Positions 16,297 to 26,642 of a DNA stretch of 64,000 nucleotides are shown here, piece by piece. Source of the stretch: Bin87 sp963663945 (lineage in GTDB: Bacteria; Chloroflexota; Dehalococcoidia; Lucifugimonadales; UBA3495); assembly GCA_963663945.1 (NCBI GenBank), contig OY760687.1, positions 1,240,001 to 1,304,000 on the forward strand, written 5' to 3'. Numbering within the stretch: the first letter of the stretch is position 1; each line of letters starts with the position of its first letter. The position numbers were made by a program, and so were the translations under genes. The notes beneath the pieces are model-generated. The model worked only from the letters and a program-made list of their open reading frames with translations, did no database searches and was not told where the DNA came from.

Positions 16297-16848
16297 ATGG
16301 CCACGACAAAACTGATCACCGCGGACGAGTTGCTGATCATGCCGGACGATGGGTATCGTTACGAATTGGTGCGCGGGGAGTTGACCGAAAAGATGCCACC
16401 ACCGGGAGATGGGCACGGTGACGTGTCGGGTAGATTTGTCATCGCGTTAGGCCGTTACAGTGAAGACAACGACTACGGTGTAATACGGGATAACGCCGGT
16501 TTCCAATTGGAAACCGATCCGGATACCGTGCGCGCGCCCGATGTGGCTTGGATTTCGCCCGGCCGAATCGAAGGGTTTTCACCAGGATACCGCTTCATAG
16601 TCCCCGACTTGGCCGTGGAGATTAAATCGCCCACCGACACACCGCGAATGGTTGAGGAGCGGGCGCAAATGTGGCTGGGTTTCGGCAGCAGGGAGGTGTG
16701 GTACGGCGACCCGGAACAAACCACCCTCACACGCTACCGTCCCGGTCAGCCACCGGAAATCCTGGGCGAGGATGACGTGTTGGACGGCGGCGACCTGCTT
16801 CCGGGATTCAGCATAGAGGTCTGGCGGCTGTTTCGCCGGCACCGGTAG
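16297..16848 (+). CDS. Uma2-family (DUF820) PD-(D/E)xK nuclease-fold protein
   Basis: This 183-residue protein matches the Uma2 family: TADELLIMPDDGYRYELVRG at the N-terminus, VRAPDVAWISPGR in the middle and VPDLAVEIKSPTDT, where Asp and the ExK pair form a PD-(D/E)xK site, then WYGDPEQTTLTRYR. The family is abundant in cyanobacteria and Chloroflexota, often in many copies and sometimes linked to mobile DNA; its substrate is unknown. AAGGCAGG precedes the ATG at 16297, and earlier in-frame starts lie inside the upstream hairpin. Confidence 0.85.
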   Translation: MATTKLITADELLIMPDDGYRYELVRGELTEKMPPPGDGHGDVSGRFVIALGRYSEDNDYGVIRDNAGFQLETDPDTVRAPDVAWISPGRIEGFSPGYRFIVPDLAVEIKSPTDTPRMVEERAQMWLGFGSREVWYGDPEQTTLTRYRPGQPPEILGEDDVLDGGDLLPGFSIEVWRLFRRHR

Positions 16849-16893
16849 CCACCCTGTCACCACTCGCTTGGTAGCAACAAATACGGAGCAAGT

Positions 16894-17763
16894 ATGCCCA
16901 CTTTCGATTCCGACGGCGTCAGCATCTTCTACCAGTCAACCGGCGATGGCTTCCCGCTGATCTGGAGCCACGAGTTTGCCGGTTCCTACGAGAGCTGGGA
17001 GCAGCAGGTGCGCTATTTCAGCCACCGCTATCGCGTGATCACTTACAACGACCGCGGTTACCCTCCCTCCGACGTTCCCTCGGACCCTGGGGCGTACTCG
17101 CAGGAAATCACGATTGAGGATCTGCGCCGGCTCATGGACCACCTGGGGCTTGATCAGGCTTATATCGGTGGCCTGTCGATGGGCGGGAATGTGGCGCTGA
17201 ATTTCGCCCTGCGCTATCCGGAACGTTGCAAGGCCATCATCGTGGCCTCAGCCGGCTCGGGCACCACCCACAACGAGGCTTTCCGCTCCGGAGGGGAGGC
17301 GATGGCCGCTCGCCTGCTGGCTGAAGGCACTCCTCCCGTGATGAAGGACTACGGCAGCGGTCCCACGCGGGTGCAGCTCCAGCGCAAAGACCCGCGCGGA
17401 TACGTGGAATTCATGCGGCTGCTCTTCGGGCACCACGCCCGCGGCTCCGCCTACACGTTCCGCGGCGTCCAGTTGCGCCGGCCTACGGTCGACCAACTAA
17501 TTCCCCAGATGAACCAGTTGCAGGTGCCAACCCTCATCATGATTGGTGACGAAGACGATCCGTGTGTGGAGCCTTCGATCATGATGAAACGGGCAATCCC
17601 GCGGAGCGGTCTTGCGGTCCTGCCGCAGTGCGGGCACGCTATCAACTTGGAGGAGCCGGAACTCTTCAACCGCCTGGTGTCCGACTTCCTCGCCTCCGTG
17701 GAAGCCGGGAAATGGGCCGACCACCCACTGGGCGACACGCCCTATTCGACGGGGTCACGGTAG
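16894..17763 (+). CDS. Alpha/beta hydrolase
   Basis: This 289-residue alpha/beta-fold hydrolase has the nucleophile elbow GGLSMGGNVA (Ser about residue 93), an acid loop MIGDEDDPC and the catalytic His in CGHAINLEEPE. The oxyanion region WSHEFAGSYESWEQQV and NDRGYPPSDVP are typical of the epoxide-hydrolase/haloperoxidase-like group. GGAGCA precedes the ATG. It is a single gene convergent with an MBL hydrolase. Substrate is unknown; an ester or C-C bond in a small organic acid is the usual range. Confidence 0.87.
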   Translation: MPTFDSDGVSIFYQSTGDGFPLIWSHEFAGSYESWEQQVRYFSHRYRVITYNDRGYPPSDVPSDPGAYSQEITIEDLRRLMDHLGLDQAYIGGLSMGGNVALNFALRYPERCKAIIVASAGSGTTHNEAFRSGGEAMAARLLAEGTPPVMKDYGSGPTRVQLQRKDPRGYVEFMRLLFGHHARGSAYTFRGVQLRRPTVDQLIPQMNQLQVPTLIMIGDEDDPCVEPSIMMKRAIPRSGLAVLPQCGHAINLEEPELFNRLVSDFLASVEAGKWADHPLGDTPYSTGSR

Positions 17764-17851
17764 ACGAAGCCATGGCGCCGCGAGAGCCACTCGCGGTGCG
17801 TCGAGTCCGGGCGACCAAGGTCCGACCGATGGCGGTTGCCAGGGCGCTGGA

Positions 17852-18682
17852 CTAAAACTCCACGGGCCGCAGGTAGTTCATATCCTGGCGCCGTTCGAGG
17901 TAGCCGGCGCGGGTCTCATGTCCGTGGGAAAACACCAGGAGGTGTCCCTGACGTTCGGCCTCAGCCAGGATCGTGCGCTTCTGGTGCAGCGTGGTCTCGG
18001 GTTCGTAGTCGAAAGACGAGATGATGGTCAGTCCGAGGTGATGCGGAGTGGGGACCAGGTCGCCGAGGTACACCACCCGCTCGCCGCCATAGGTGAATAC
18101 GGCGATCTGGTGGCCCAGGCAATGGCCGTCCGTGACGATCAAACTGAGCCCGGGGAACAGTTCAGTATCCCCGTCAAGAAGTTCCAATTGGCCCCGATCG
18201 GCGATGGGGGCGAAATCTTCCACACGGAAGGCCTCAGCGTTGCGCAGCGAGGGATTGTGGGCGTCTTCCCAGCTGCTGCGCTGAACGTAATAAGTGGCCC
18301 TGGGGAAGGAGGGAACCATGTCGCCCAGGCGGTCCATGCGCGTCGAGCCGCCGGCGTGGCTGAAATGCAGGTGGGAGAGCACCACGGCATCGATATCCCG
18401 AGGGCCCAAGCCCAGCCCCTTGAGGCTGCGCATCAGTCGGCTGGGGACCAGCCCATACATTTCCTTGTCGCGAAAGTTATCCTTCGGACCCACGCCGGTG
18501 TCCACGATGATTTTCTTGCCGGCGCACTCGATCAACAGGCAATTCAGGCCCATTGTCACCCGGTTTTTGCGGTCAGTGGACACGAGGTTTTCCCACATCA
18601 TTTTGGGAATGGATCCGAAACTCGATCCGCCGTCTACCTTAAACACTCCGTCGCTGATGATTTTTGCAACGCTTACCGTCAT
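17852..18682 (-). CDS. MBL-fold hydrolase, AHL-lactonase-like, with HxHxSH motif
   Basis: This 276-residue metallo-beta-lactamase-fold protein resembles N-acyl-homoserine-lactonase-type hydrolases. It has VDTGVGPKDNF, SHLHFSHAGG, VTDGHCLGHQIAVF, VYLGDLVPTPHH and FSHGHETRAGY. The metal motif is HLHFSH instead of the usual HLHFDH: the Asp that binds the second metal is Ser. Either the protein uses one metal, another residue substitutes or it has lost activity. The ATG at 18682 is followed by normal family sequence. The neighbour across the stop is a convergent alpha/beta hydrolase. Confidence 0.83.
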   Translation of the reverse strand: MTVSVAKIISDGVFKVDGGSSFGSIPKMMWENLVSTDRKNRVTMGLNCLLIECAGKKIIVDTGVGPKDNFRDKEMYGLVPSRLMRSLKGLGLGPRDIDAVVLSHLHFSHAGGSTRMDRLGDMVPSFPRATYYVQRSSWEDAHNPSLRNAEAFRVEDFAPIADRGQLELLDGDTELFPGLSLIVTDGHCLGHQIAVFTYGGERVVYLGDLVPTPHHLGLTIISSFDYEPETTLHQKRTILAEAERQGHLLVFSHGHETRAGYLERRQDMNYLRPVEF

Positions 18683-19185
18683 CTTTCAATCGCTCCTGAT
18701 CAACTGTATTTTTATCCCCGCCCGCTCCCAACTCACCGCGTCCACCGGTTTGTATGTCTCCGCACCGAAAATGGGGCGGGCTATCCGTTGGCCTTATTTG
18801 GCCATTCCACAGGTCAATCCGACTGTGCCTTTGGTCGGTAACATGGCAATACTTTACAACGCCCAAACGAATTGGTGTCAACCCAAAAAAGCAAATAATT
18901 TTGATTGATTTTCGAAATTATAGTGAAGCGTACCGCCGACCGGAGACGAAGGTGCTGACCACCCCTGTGATGTTATGTTTGCCCAGCGAAACGGGTCCCG
19001 TTTGCCAGGCCTCGGCATGCGCAGATATCGGACCGCGGCCGAATCCGTCCGATTGATGAACCACCGGCGCAAACGAATTTTCGTGAACCCGTCGACCCAG
19101 AGTACAGATAACTTCCCGCAGCCCCGGCGCCGTCGGGTGTGCAACTCATTGGACGCCCGTAGCGGTCAACGATCCCGCGGGTTTG
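18683..19185. other. Non-coding stretch between MBL gene and K+ channel pseudogene
   Basis: About 500 bases without a supported gene. Parts are AT-richer than the surroundings (18890-18930). No domain-like frame, RNA gene or repeat is recognised; it probably contains the MBL gene's promoter and the eroded 5' end of the channel gene. Confidence 0.45.
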
Positions 19186-19807
19186 GCCTGGTCAGTGACC
19201 AAGGATCATTCCTGGCAGAGATGGCATTGGTGGCGATGCAAGGCGTCTCCGGTGGCTCTCATTGACGCTGCCGCACTAACGCCGTCCGTGGTGGCGGCCG
19301 GGTTACCCCTCGCGACCGGAGACGGTGTCAACCTGTTGTCTCTGTTGTCCGTACGGTAGCTGACACGGACGGTGAAACCGGCCTAATACTTCCCTGGCGG
19401 GCGGTTGATAGCGGCCGTAATTCGACAAAGGGCGAGCCAACTATTGGCCACCGTGGGCTCACTGATCCTGGTGCTGGCAGTCGCCGCGACGTTGGGGTAC
19501 TTCGCCGCAACAAGTGCCCAGCCGGGGGGTCTCCAGCATACCGGCCGAGACGTGGTGGAGCATGGTGACCCTGACCACTGTGGCGTGTGACGATACGGTC
19601 CCGATCACACCCGTCAGTCGTGTCCTGGCGGCCATTGTCGCCGTTCTGGGAATCGGGTTGTTCGCGCTTCCGGCGAGAATTCTCAACGCCGCGCTCCGGG
19701 AAGCGGACGTCGGTACCTGGGCCGCCCTGACACACGGAGGGTCAACCGGCGACTAACGGCTGTGCCCTCACTGTGGCCAGCCCCTGCCGGATAGTAGCGC
19801 GGACTAG
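19186..19807 (+). pseudogene. Decayed voltage-gated K+ channel gene
   Basis: Pieces of a Kv-type channel remain in order. The S2-S3 region reads ASPVALIDAA (about 19240-19270). The S4/S5 linker and S5 read YFPGGRLIAAVIRQR and LLATVGSLILVLAVAATLGY. The pore region in the +1 frame reads SIPAETWWSMVTLTTV, followed by ITPVSRVLAAIVAVLGIG for S6. After another stop comes a CPHCGQPLPD tail. Damage includes two in-frame stops near 19360 and 19384, a frameshift in a run of six G near 19530, a TAA before the tail, and a selectivity filter TVACDD in place of TVGYGD. The end overlaps the stop of gltX. An intact relative would be about 260 residues. Boundaries are approximate. Confidence 0.75.
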
Positions 19808-21276
19808 AGCACGGACAACTTTTCCGCTGCCGCTTCCAGCCGTCCCAGCACTCTTTCCCGACCCATCACTTCCATCATCTCGAACAGCGGGGGCGTTGCC
19901 GTGCGCCCGGTGATCGCGGTCCTCAGGGCTCCGAAAAACTGGCGTCCGGACAATTCGAGGTCCTTGCCGGTCGTCCTCAGAATATTTTCAAGATTTTCGT
20001 GATCAAATTCGGCTGGCGGCACTGATGCCAGGTCGGACTGGGCTCGCATGATCGCTGAGAGGGTTCCCGGAGTATCCATCCCGCGCTGGACCACGTTGGA
20101 TGGGTCATAGTCCAGTGTCTCCTCGAAGAAGTAGGAGAGCATGTCGGGCGCATCCGCCAGGGTCTTGAGCCGTTCCTGAACCAGCGGGACGATGCGCAAC
20201 AGGTAGTCGCGGTCGATTGGCAGCAGATGCGCGGGATATTCCCGATCCAGGAAGGGGAGGATGCGGTCGGCCAGGTCTTCATCGTCCGTTTGGCGGATGT
20301 ATATGCCATTCATCCACTGCAGCTTGTCCAGGTCAAAGATCGCCGCCGGCTTGCCCACCCGCTCGAGGGCGAAGTTGTCCCGTATGGTGTCGGTGGTCAT
20401 GACCTCAGTCTCACCATCCAGCGACCACCCCAGGAGGGCCATGAAATTGATCAGCGCCTCCGGCAGGAACCCGTCGTCGCGGTATTCCATGAGGGAGGTG
20501 GCGCCGTGCCGTTTTGACAGCTTGGCGCGGTCCGACCCCAGGATCATGGGCAGGTGTCCGAACGTCGGCATGTCGAGGTCCAATGCACGGTACAACTGCA
20601 CATGACGCGGCGTGCTGGGTAGCCACTCTTCCGCACGCAGCACGTGGGAGATTTCCATGGCGTGGTCATCCACCACCACCGCCATGTGGTAAGTCGGGAA
20701 TCCGTCGGACTTGACCAGGACGAAATCGTCAGTCAGGTCGTTCTGCCACTCGACGTGGCCGCGGATCGAGTCCTCCACGGAGGTCATGCCGTCCTGGGGC
20801 ATGGCGAAGCGTAGGACGGACGAGGCACCCTCCGACTCTTTGGCCCTCCGCTCCGCATCGGACAGGGATCGGCAATGGCTGTCGTAGCCCTGCCTTTGCT
20901 TGTTGCGCGCCTGCTCCTTGCGCAGCTCCGCCACCCGCTCGGGTGCGCAGTAGCAGCGGTACGCGTTGCCTGAAGCGATCAGTCGCTCGGCGGCATCGTG
21001 GTAACGCTCGAGCCGCTCGGACTGGAAGTACGGTCCGTAGGGGCCGCCGACCCGGGGTCCCTCGTCCCAGTCGATACCCAGCCATTCCAGACCATCAAGT
21101 ATGTGGTCCACCGCGCCTTCGGTAATCCGGCCCTGGTCGGTGTCCTCCACCCGCACTACGAACTGCCCGCCGTTGCGACGGGCGAACAGCCAGTTGAACA
21201 TGGCGGTCCGGATGTTTCCGATATGCGGGTTACCGGTGGGACTGGGCGCGTAACGAACGCGTACGGGAGCGGACAC
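19804..21276 (-). CDS. gltX: Glutamyl-tRNA synthetase
   Basis: This 490-residue class I synthetase charges tRNA-Glu. It has the N-terminal RYAPSPTGNPHIGNIRTAMF (HIGH-class motif as HIGN), RVEDTD, and KLSKRHG for KMSKS at about residue 255. The helical anticodon-binding C-terminus is complete, and length is normal. The ATG at 21276 puts the catalytic motif at the usual distance. glnS follows upstream on the same strand, so glutamate and glutamine tRNA charging genes are adjacent; 119 bases separate them. The stop overlaps the relic end of the K+ channel pseudogene. Confidence 0.96.
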   Translation of the reverse strand: MSAPVRVRYAPSPTGNPHIGNIRTAMFNWLFARRNGGQFVVRVEDTDQGRITEGAVDHILDGLEWLGIDWDEGPRVGGPYGPYFQSERLERYHDAAERLIASGNAYRCYCAPERVAELRKEQARNKQRQGYDSHCRSLSDAERRAKESEGASSVLRFAMPQDGMTSVEDSIRGHVEWQNDLTDDFVLVKSDGFPTYHMAVVVDDHAMEISHVLRAEEWLPSTPRHVQLYRALDLDMPTFGHLPMILGSDRAKLSKRHGATSLMEYRDDGFLPEALINFMALLGWSLDGETEVMTTDTIRDNFALERVGKPAAIFDLDKLQWMNGIYIRQTDDEDLADRILPFLDREYPAHLLPIDRDYLLRIVPLVQERLKTLADAPDMLSYFFEETLDYDPSNVVQRGMDTPGTLSAIMRAQSDLASVPPAEFDHENLENILRTTGKDLELSGRQFFGALRTAITGRTATPPLFEMMEVMGRERVLGRLEAAAEKLSVL

Positions 21277-21395
21277 GGCGGTTGGCCTCCTGGTATCGGC
21301 GTCCCGGCCGGTCTAGCGGTCAACGGGACGGGTCTGTTTTCCATATGGCGGCGGTGTGACGGTGCGGGCAAACGGCCGCAGCCAGAGGCGGGCTG

Positions 21396-23090
<1,695 letters not shown>

Positions 23091-23178
23091 TTGCGGGTTG
23101 CCTGCGGTACGGAGTTGGAGGGGCGGCGAAGGATGCCAACAAATTATAGCGCACCGTCGGGAAAGCAAAACATGGGGT

Positions 23179-24144
23179 CTAATGATTATTCGCTTGCCCG
23201 TCCCGTAGCGTTTCCAGGACCTCCGACAGGTCATCGGGGAGGACGGAGTTGTGCTGCATCCATTCGCCGGTCACGGGATGGTGGAAGCCCAGCCGCGCTG
23301 CATGCAGAAATTGCCGGTTCACCGAGGCGCTGGGTTTTCCGTAGACGGAATCGCCCAGCAGCGGGTACCCCTGGTACGCCAGATGAACGCGGATCTGATG
23401 GGTGCGACCGGTCTCGAGCACGAGGTTGAGGAGGGTATGGCCTCCCAGCTCCTCGAGGGACTCGTAATGGGTGCGGGCGTCCCGGCCGCCGGCGTCCACG
23501 GCCATCTTCTGGCGGTGTCGCGGGTCCCGGCCGATGGGGGCGTCAATGGTTCCCGCCTCGGGAGTGACCATGCCCACGGCCACGGCCAGATACTCCTTTT
23601 GGAACTCACGGTTCTTCAGCTGTTCGGTGAGACGCTGGTGGGACGTCTGCGACTTGGCTACCACCATCAGGCCGGAGGTGTCCAGGTCGAGGCGATGCAC
23701 GATGCCCGGCCGCAGTTCGCCGCCGATGCCTCGGATGTCGGGACACTGCGCCAGCAAGGCGTTGACCAGGGTGCCATCGGGATGGCCGGGCCCAGGATGG
23801 ACGGGCAAACCCGCCGGCTTGTCCACGACGATCAGGTGCTCGTCCTCGAAGACGGCGGGAACCGGTATGTCCTGGGGAACCAGGTCCGCTGGCGACCGGG
23901 CCGGTGGTACGCATACGGTGATCTTGTCACGGCGCCGAAGCCGTTGGGCGGGACGGGCGATGCCTCCATTGATGGTGATCATGCCCTCGGCCGCCAGAGC
24001 CTGCAGACGGCTGCGGGAAAGGCCGGCCGCAGACAGTTCCGGCATTTGGGCCAGCCAGGCGTCCAGCCTTGACCTCTCCGAAGGGCCGTCGACAACGAAC
24101 TCGTAAAGATCGCCGACACCGGATCCGTTTCGAGCGGCGCTCAC
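23179..24144 (-). CDS. rluD: RluD-type 23S rRNA pseudouridine synthase
   Basis: This 321-residue protein has an N-terminal S4 domain (SRLDAWLAQMPELSAAGLSR and KITVCVPP) and the RsuA/RluA catalytic domain with HRLDLDTSGLMVVAKS, where the Asp of RLD is the nucleophile. It also has GRTHQIRVHL. It modifies uridines in large-subunit rRNA helix 69 or related sites. A GTG start at 24144 overlaps the lspA stop by one base (TAGTG), so translation is coupled; the open frame upstream is lspA in another frame. The lspA-rluD pair is a common bacterial arrangement. Confidence 0.93.
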   Translation of the reverse strand: MSAARNGSGVGDLYEFVVDGPSERSRLDAWLAQMPELSAAGLSRSRLQALAAEGMITINGGIARPAQRLRRRDKITVCVPPARSPADLVPQDIPVPAVFEDEHLIVVDKPAGLPVHPGPGHPDGTLVNALLAQCPDIRGIGGELRPGIVHRLDLDTSGLMVVAKSQTSHQRLTEQLKNREFQKEYLAVAVGMVTPEAGTIDAPIGRDPRHRQKMAVDAGGRDARTHYESLEELGGHTLLNLVLETGRTHQIRVHLAYQGYPLLGDSVYGKPSASVNRQFLHAARLGFHHPVTGEWMQHNSVLPDDLSEVLETLRDGQANNH

Positions 24145-24761
24145 TATCCGGTCTCCTGCGACCGGAGGATACGCTCGCGAACCCCGCAATCGGCACAGCG
24201 GGCGCCGTTGGGCAGGCTGATCATCGCGCCATCGCAAATCGGGCAGGCGGCGTAGGCGGGCGGTCCGTCGGGTTCCACTGTGGCGGGTTGGTCCCGGTTC
24301 ATCACCAGCACCCACGCCATGATGGCCAGCCCGACAACAATCGATGAGTCGGCGAGGTTGAAAACCGGCCACGGCCCGATGTCAATGAAGTCGGTCACGT
24401 GACCCTGCCAGATGCGGTCCACGAGATTGCCCAAAGCGCCGCCAAGCATCAGCGCGATGCTGGTCCGCATCAGGATACCGGGCCGTTGCTGGGTGTGATA
24501 GATGTACGCCAGCACCGCGACGCCGAACAGGGAAACGATCAGCAGCGGCAGGTTGTTGCCCTGGAACAACCCGAAGGCGCTACCCGTGTTGTGCACGTGG
24601 GTAAAGCGAAAAAAACCGTAATCCGGCCAGGAGTAGTGCCACTCCAGGGTCTGACGCACCACGAACTTGGTGAGTTGGTCCAGCGCCAGGGCCAACGCTG
24701 CCAACTGCAGCAGGGTCCAATCCCGATAGATCGGCGTGCGATCTCTCCGCGAACGGGACAT
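24144..24761 (-). CDS. lspA: Signal peptidase II with C-terminal zinc ribbon
   Basis: The 205-residue protein begins as normal lipoprotein signal peptidase: four membrane helices, NTGSAFGLFQ, GALGNLVDRIWQGHVTDF and FNLADSSIVVG, with the two catalytic Asp in NLVDR and NLADS. It cleaves lipoprotein precursors in the membrane. Beyond the last helix (about residue 160) it continues about 40 residues with CPICDG and CADCG pairs, a zinc-ribbon-like tail that ordinary LspA of about 160 residues lacks. The frame is continuous, and rluD starts within its stop codon, so the extension is real. The lipoproteins in this window are presumably substrates. Confidence 0.92.
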   Translation of the reverse strand: MSRSRRDRTPIYRDWTLLQLAALALALDQLTKFVVRQTLEWHYSWPDYGFFRFTHVHNTGSAFGLFQGNNLPLLIVSLFGVAVLAYIYHTQQRPGILMRTSIALMLGGALGNLVDRIWQGHVTDFIDIGPWPVFNLADSSIVVGLAIMAWVLVMNRDQPATVEPDGPPAYAACPICDGAMISLPNGARCADCGVRERILRSQETG

Positions 24762-24764
24762 GGG

Positions 24765-25409
24765 TTAGGGTTTGGCCAGATGGTCCAGGAAGAATTGCAC
24801 GACCTTTTCGGCCATCTGATGCTCCTGCCCGACCCAGAAGTGGTCCGCGCCGGCCACAACGTGATAATCGGCCGGAGGATTGAACTTGCCCAACTGCTCG
24901 TCGACCCCGTCGGCGTTGACGAGACGGTCGCGGTCACCGGTGATGATCATGCGCGGCGTCTTGTCCTTCTGGAGCGGGCTGTCGGTTATCGCCTCCAGGG
25001 AAGGAGCAACCAGCGCGATGGCCAGGGGTTTCTTGTAAAGTTGCTTGTGCGCGCAGATTACACGAGTGCTGAATGAGTAGCCGCCGAGCCCGATGCGCTC
25101 GTCGTCAACGTCCGGCAAGGCGCCGAGGAATTCCATAGCCATCAGGGTTTCCTCGTGTTCCTTCTCCCCTTTAGCGTGCTGGCCCTGGCTGTTGCCGACG
25201 CCGCGGAAATTGAACCGCAGCGAGGCGATGCCGGCGTCGGCCAGGCCAAAGGTAACGGCCGCCACCACGTTGTTGTCCATGCTGCCGCCGTGCAGCGGGT
25301 GAGGGTGGCACATCACCACTCCGGGGAACAGCCCCTCGCCGTCGGGCAAAGCGATGATTCCCTCGAAGGTCATTCCTTTCGCTATGAAACTGACCGCACT
25401 CTGTCGCAT
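24765..25409 (-). CDS. Alpha/beta hydrolase (dienelactone-hydrolase-like)
   Basis: This 214-residue short alpha/beta hydrolase has MCHPHPLHGGSMDNNVV, FRGVGNSQGQ and the nucleophile region GLGGYSFSTRV, where GxSxS replaces GxSxG. The acid is in TGDRDRLVNADG and the catalytic His in VAGADHFWVGQE. These fit the subfamily of compact serine hydrolases of unknown substrate common in many bacteria. The start at 25409 has GGAGG eight bases upstream. The stop is three bases before lspA, so the three genes probably share a transcript. Confidence 0.85.
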   Translation of the reverse strand: MRQSAVSFIAKGMTFEGIIALPDGEGLFPGVVMCHPHPLHGGSMDNNVVAAVTFGLADAGIASLRFNFRGVGNSQGQHAKGEKEHEETLMAMEFLGALPDVDDERIGLGGYSFSTRVICAHKQLYKKPLAIALVAPSLEAITDSPLQKDKTPRMIITGDRDRLVNADGVDEQLGKFNPPADYHVVAGADHFWVGQEHQMAEKVVQFFLDHLAKP

Positions 25410-25573
25410 GTTGCCGCCTCCGGCCGAATTTGTGCTGAAACTGACTTTCGAAACATGATAGCAGGTTACAGGAACAGATGACCCGGCGGGAGTCATCAAC
25501 CATTGTGCTAGAATGGCGCCGACCCAATTCCCTCCGGGCCAAACCGAGATTACCCACCGAATTTGGAGGTTTC

Positions 25574-26632
25574 ATGGCAGTCATCGACCTGCGCAGCGAC
25601 ACCATTACCCACCCCACCGACGAGATGCGCCAGGCGATGGCCGAAGCCGAGGTCGGCGATGACGTGTTCGGGGAGGATCCCTCGATCAACGCGCTGCAGG
25701 AACGCGCCGCCGATCTGCTGGGACAGGAGGCCGGCCTGCTGACCGCCAGCGGCACGATGAGCAACCTGATCGCGGCCCTGACCTGGTGCAGTCGCGGCGA
25801 CGAGATGATCATGGGCCAGGAAGCCCACATGTTCTGGAACGAGTCGGGGGGCCCCAGCGCGTTGGCCGGCGCCCAGGTCCGCCTCGTGCCCAACGAGGCC
25901 AACGGTAAGATCTCAGCGGAATCCGTGGCCGGCGCCATTCGGGACGCCTCCAATATTCACGTTCCCGCCTCCACGCTGGTCTGCCTGGAGAACACGCACA
26001 ACCGCTGCAGCGGCGGCGTGATGACCCCGCAGGACACCCGTGCAGTCGTTGACGTCGCCCACGCGGCCGGCGCGGCGGTACACCTGGACGGCGCGCGCAT
26101 CTTCAACGCCGCGGTGGCTCTGGAAGTGCCCGTGGCCGAGCTGACCAAGGACGTGGACGACGTCAGCTTCTGCCTCTCGAAGGCTTTGTCCTGTCCGGTG
26201 GGTTCGGTGCTTTGCGGTTCTCAGGAGTTCATCACCCGGGCCCGCAAGTGGCGAAAGATGGTGGGCGGCGGCATGCGCCAGGCCGGCGTGCTCGCTGCTG
26301 CCGGCCTCGTTGCCCTCGATACGATGGTCGAGCGGCTGGCCGACGACCACGCCAATGCGCGCCGCCTGGCTGCCGGCTTGGCGGACATCGACGGCCTGAC
26401 CGTGGACCCCGACAGCATTCACACCAACATCGTCATCTTCGAGGTTGATCGTGAGCAGGTCGGCGAGGCCCGCGAGGTGATTGCGGCCCTGCGCGAGGAC
26501 GGGGTGCTGGTCAGTCACAGCCGCGAGCAGTCGCTGCGCATGGTCACGCACCGCCACGTTTCCTCGGCGGACGTGGACGAAGCGCTGTCGCGGGTGCACG
26601 GGACGGTGCGCCGCCTGGCCACCGCCAATTAG
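25574..26632 (+). CDS. ltaE: Low-specificity L-threonine aldolase
   Basis: This 352-residue PLP enzyme splits L-threonine or allo-threonine into glycine and acetaldehyde. Family marks are the N-terminal VIDLRSDTITHPTDEMRQAM, VGDDVFGEDPSIN, HLDGARIFNAAV and the Lys in SFCLSKALSCPVGS that forms the Schiff base. GGAGG lies seven bases before the ATG at 25574, and TAGAAT at 25509 may be a -10 box. The isochorismatase-like gene starts 10 bases after its stop, so the two form a short operon. Confidence 0.93.
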   Translation: MAVIDLRSDTITHPTDEMRQAMAEAEVGDDVFGEDPSINALQERAADLLGQEAGLLTASGTMSNLIAALTWCSRGDEMIMGQEAHMFWNESGGPSALAGAQVRLVPNEANGKISAESVAGAIRDASNIHVPASTLVCLENTHNRCSGGVMTPQDTRAVVDVAHAAGAAVHLDGARIFNAAVALEVPVAELTKDVDDVSFCLSKALSCPVGSVLCGSQEFITRARKWRKMVGGGMRQAGVLAAAGLVALDTMVERLADDHANARRLAAGLADIDGLTVDPDSIHTNIVIFEVDREQVGEAREVIAALREDGVLVSHSREQSLRMVTHRHVSSADVDEALSRVHGTVRRLATAN

Positions 26633-26642
26633 AGGTCCGGGT

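Noticed and set aside
17778..17796. Hairpin CCGCGAG-N5-CTCGCGG between convergent hydrolase genes
   Set aside because: Seven pairs without a T-run are not enough to call a terminator.
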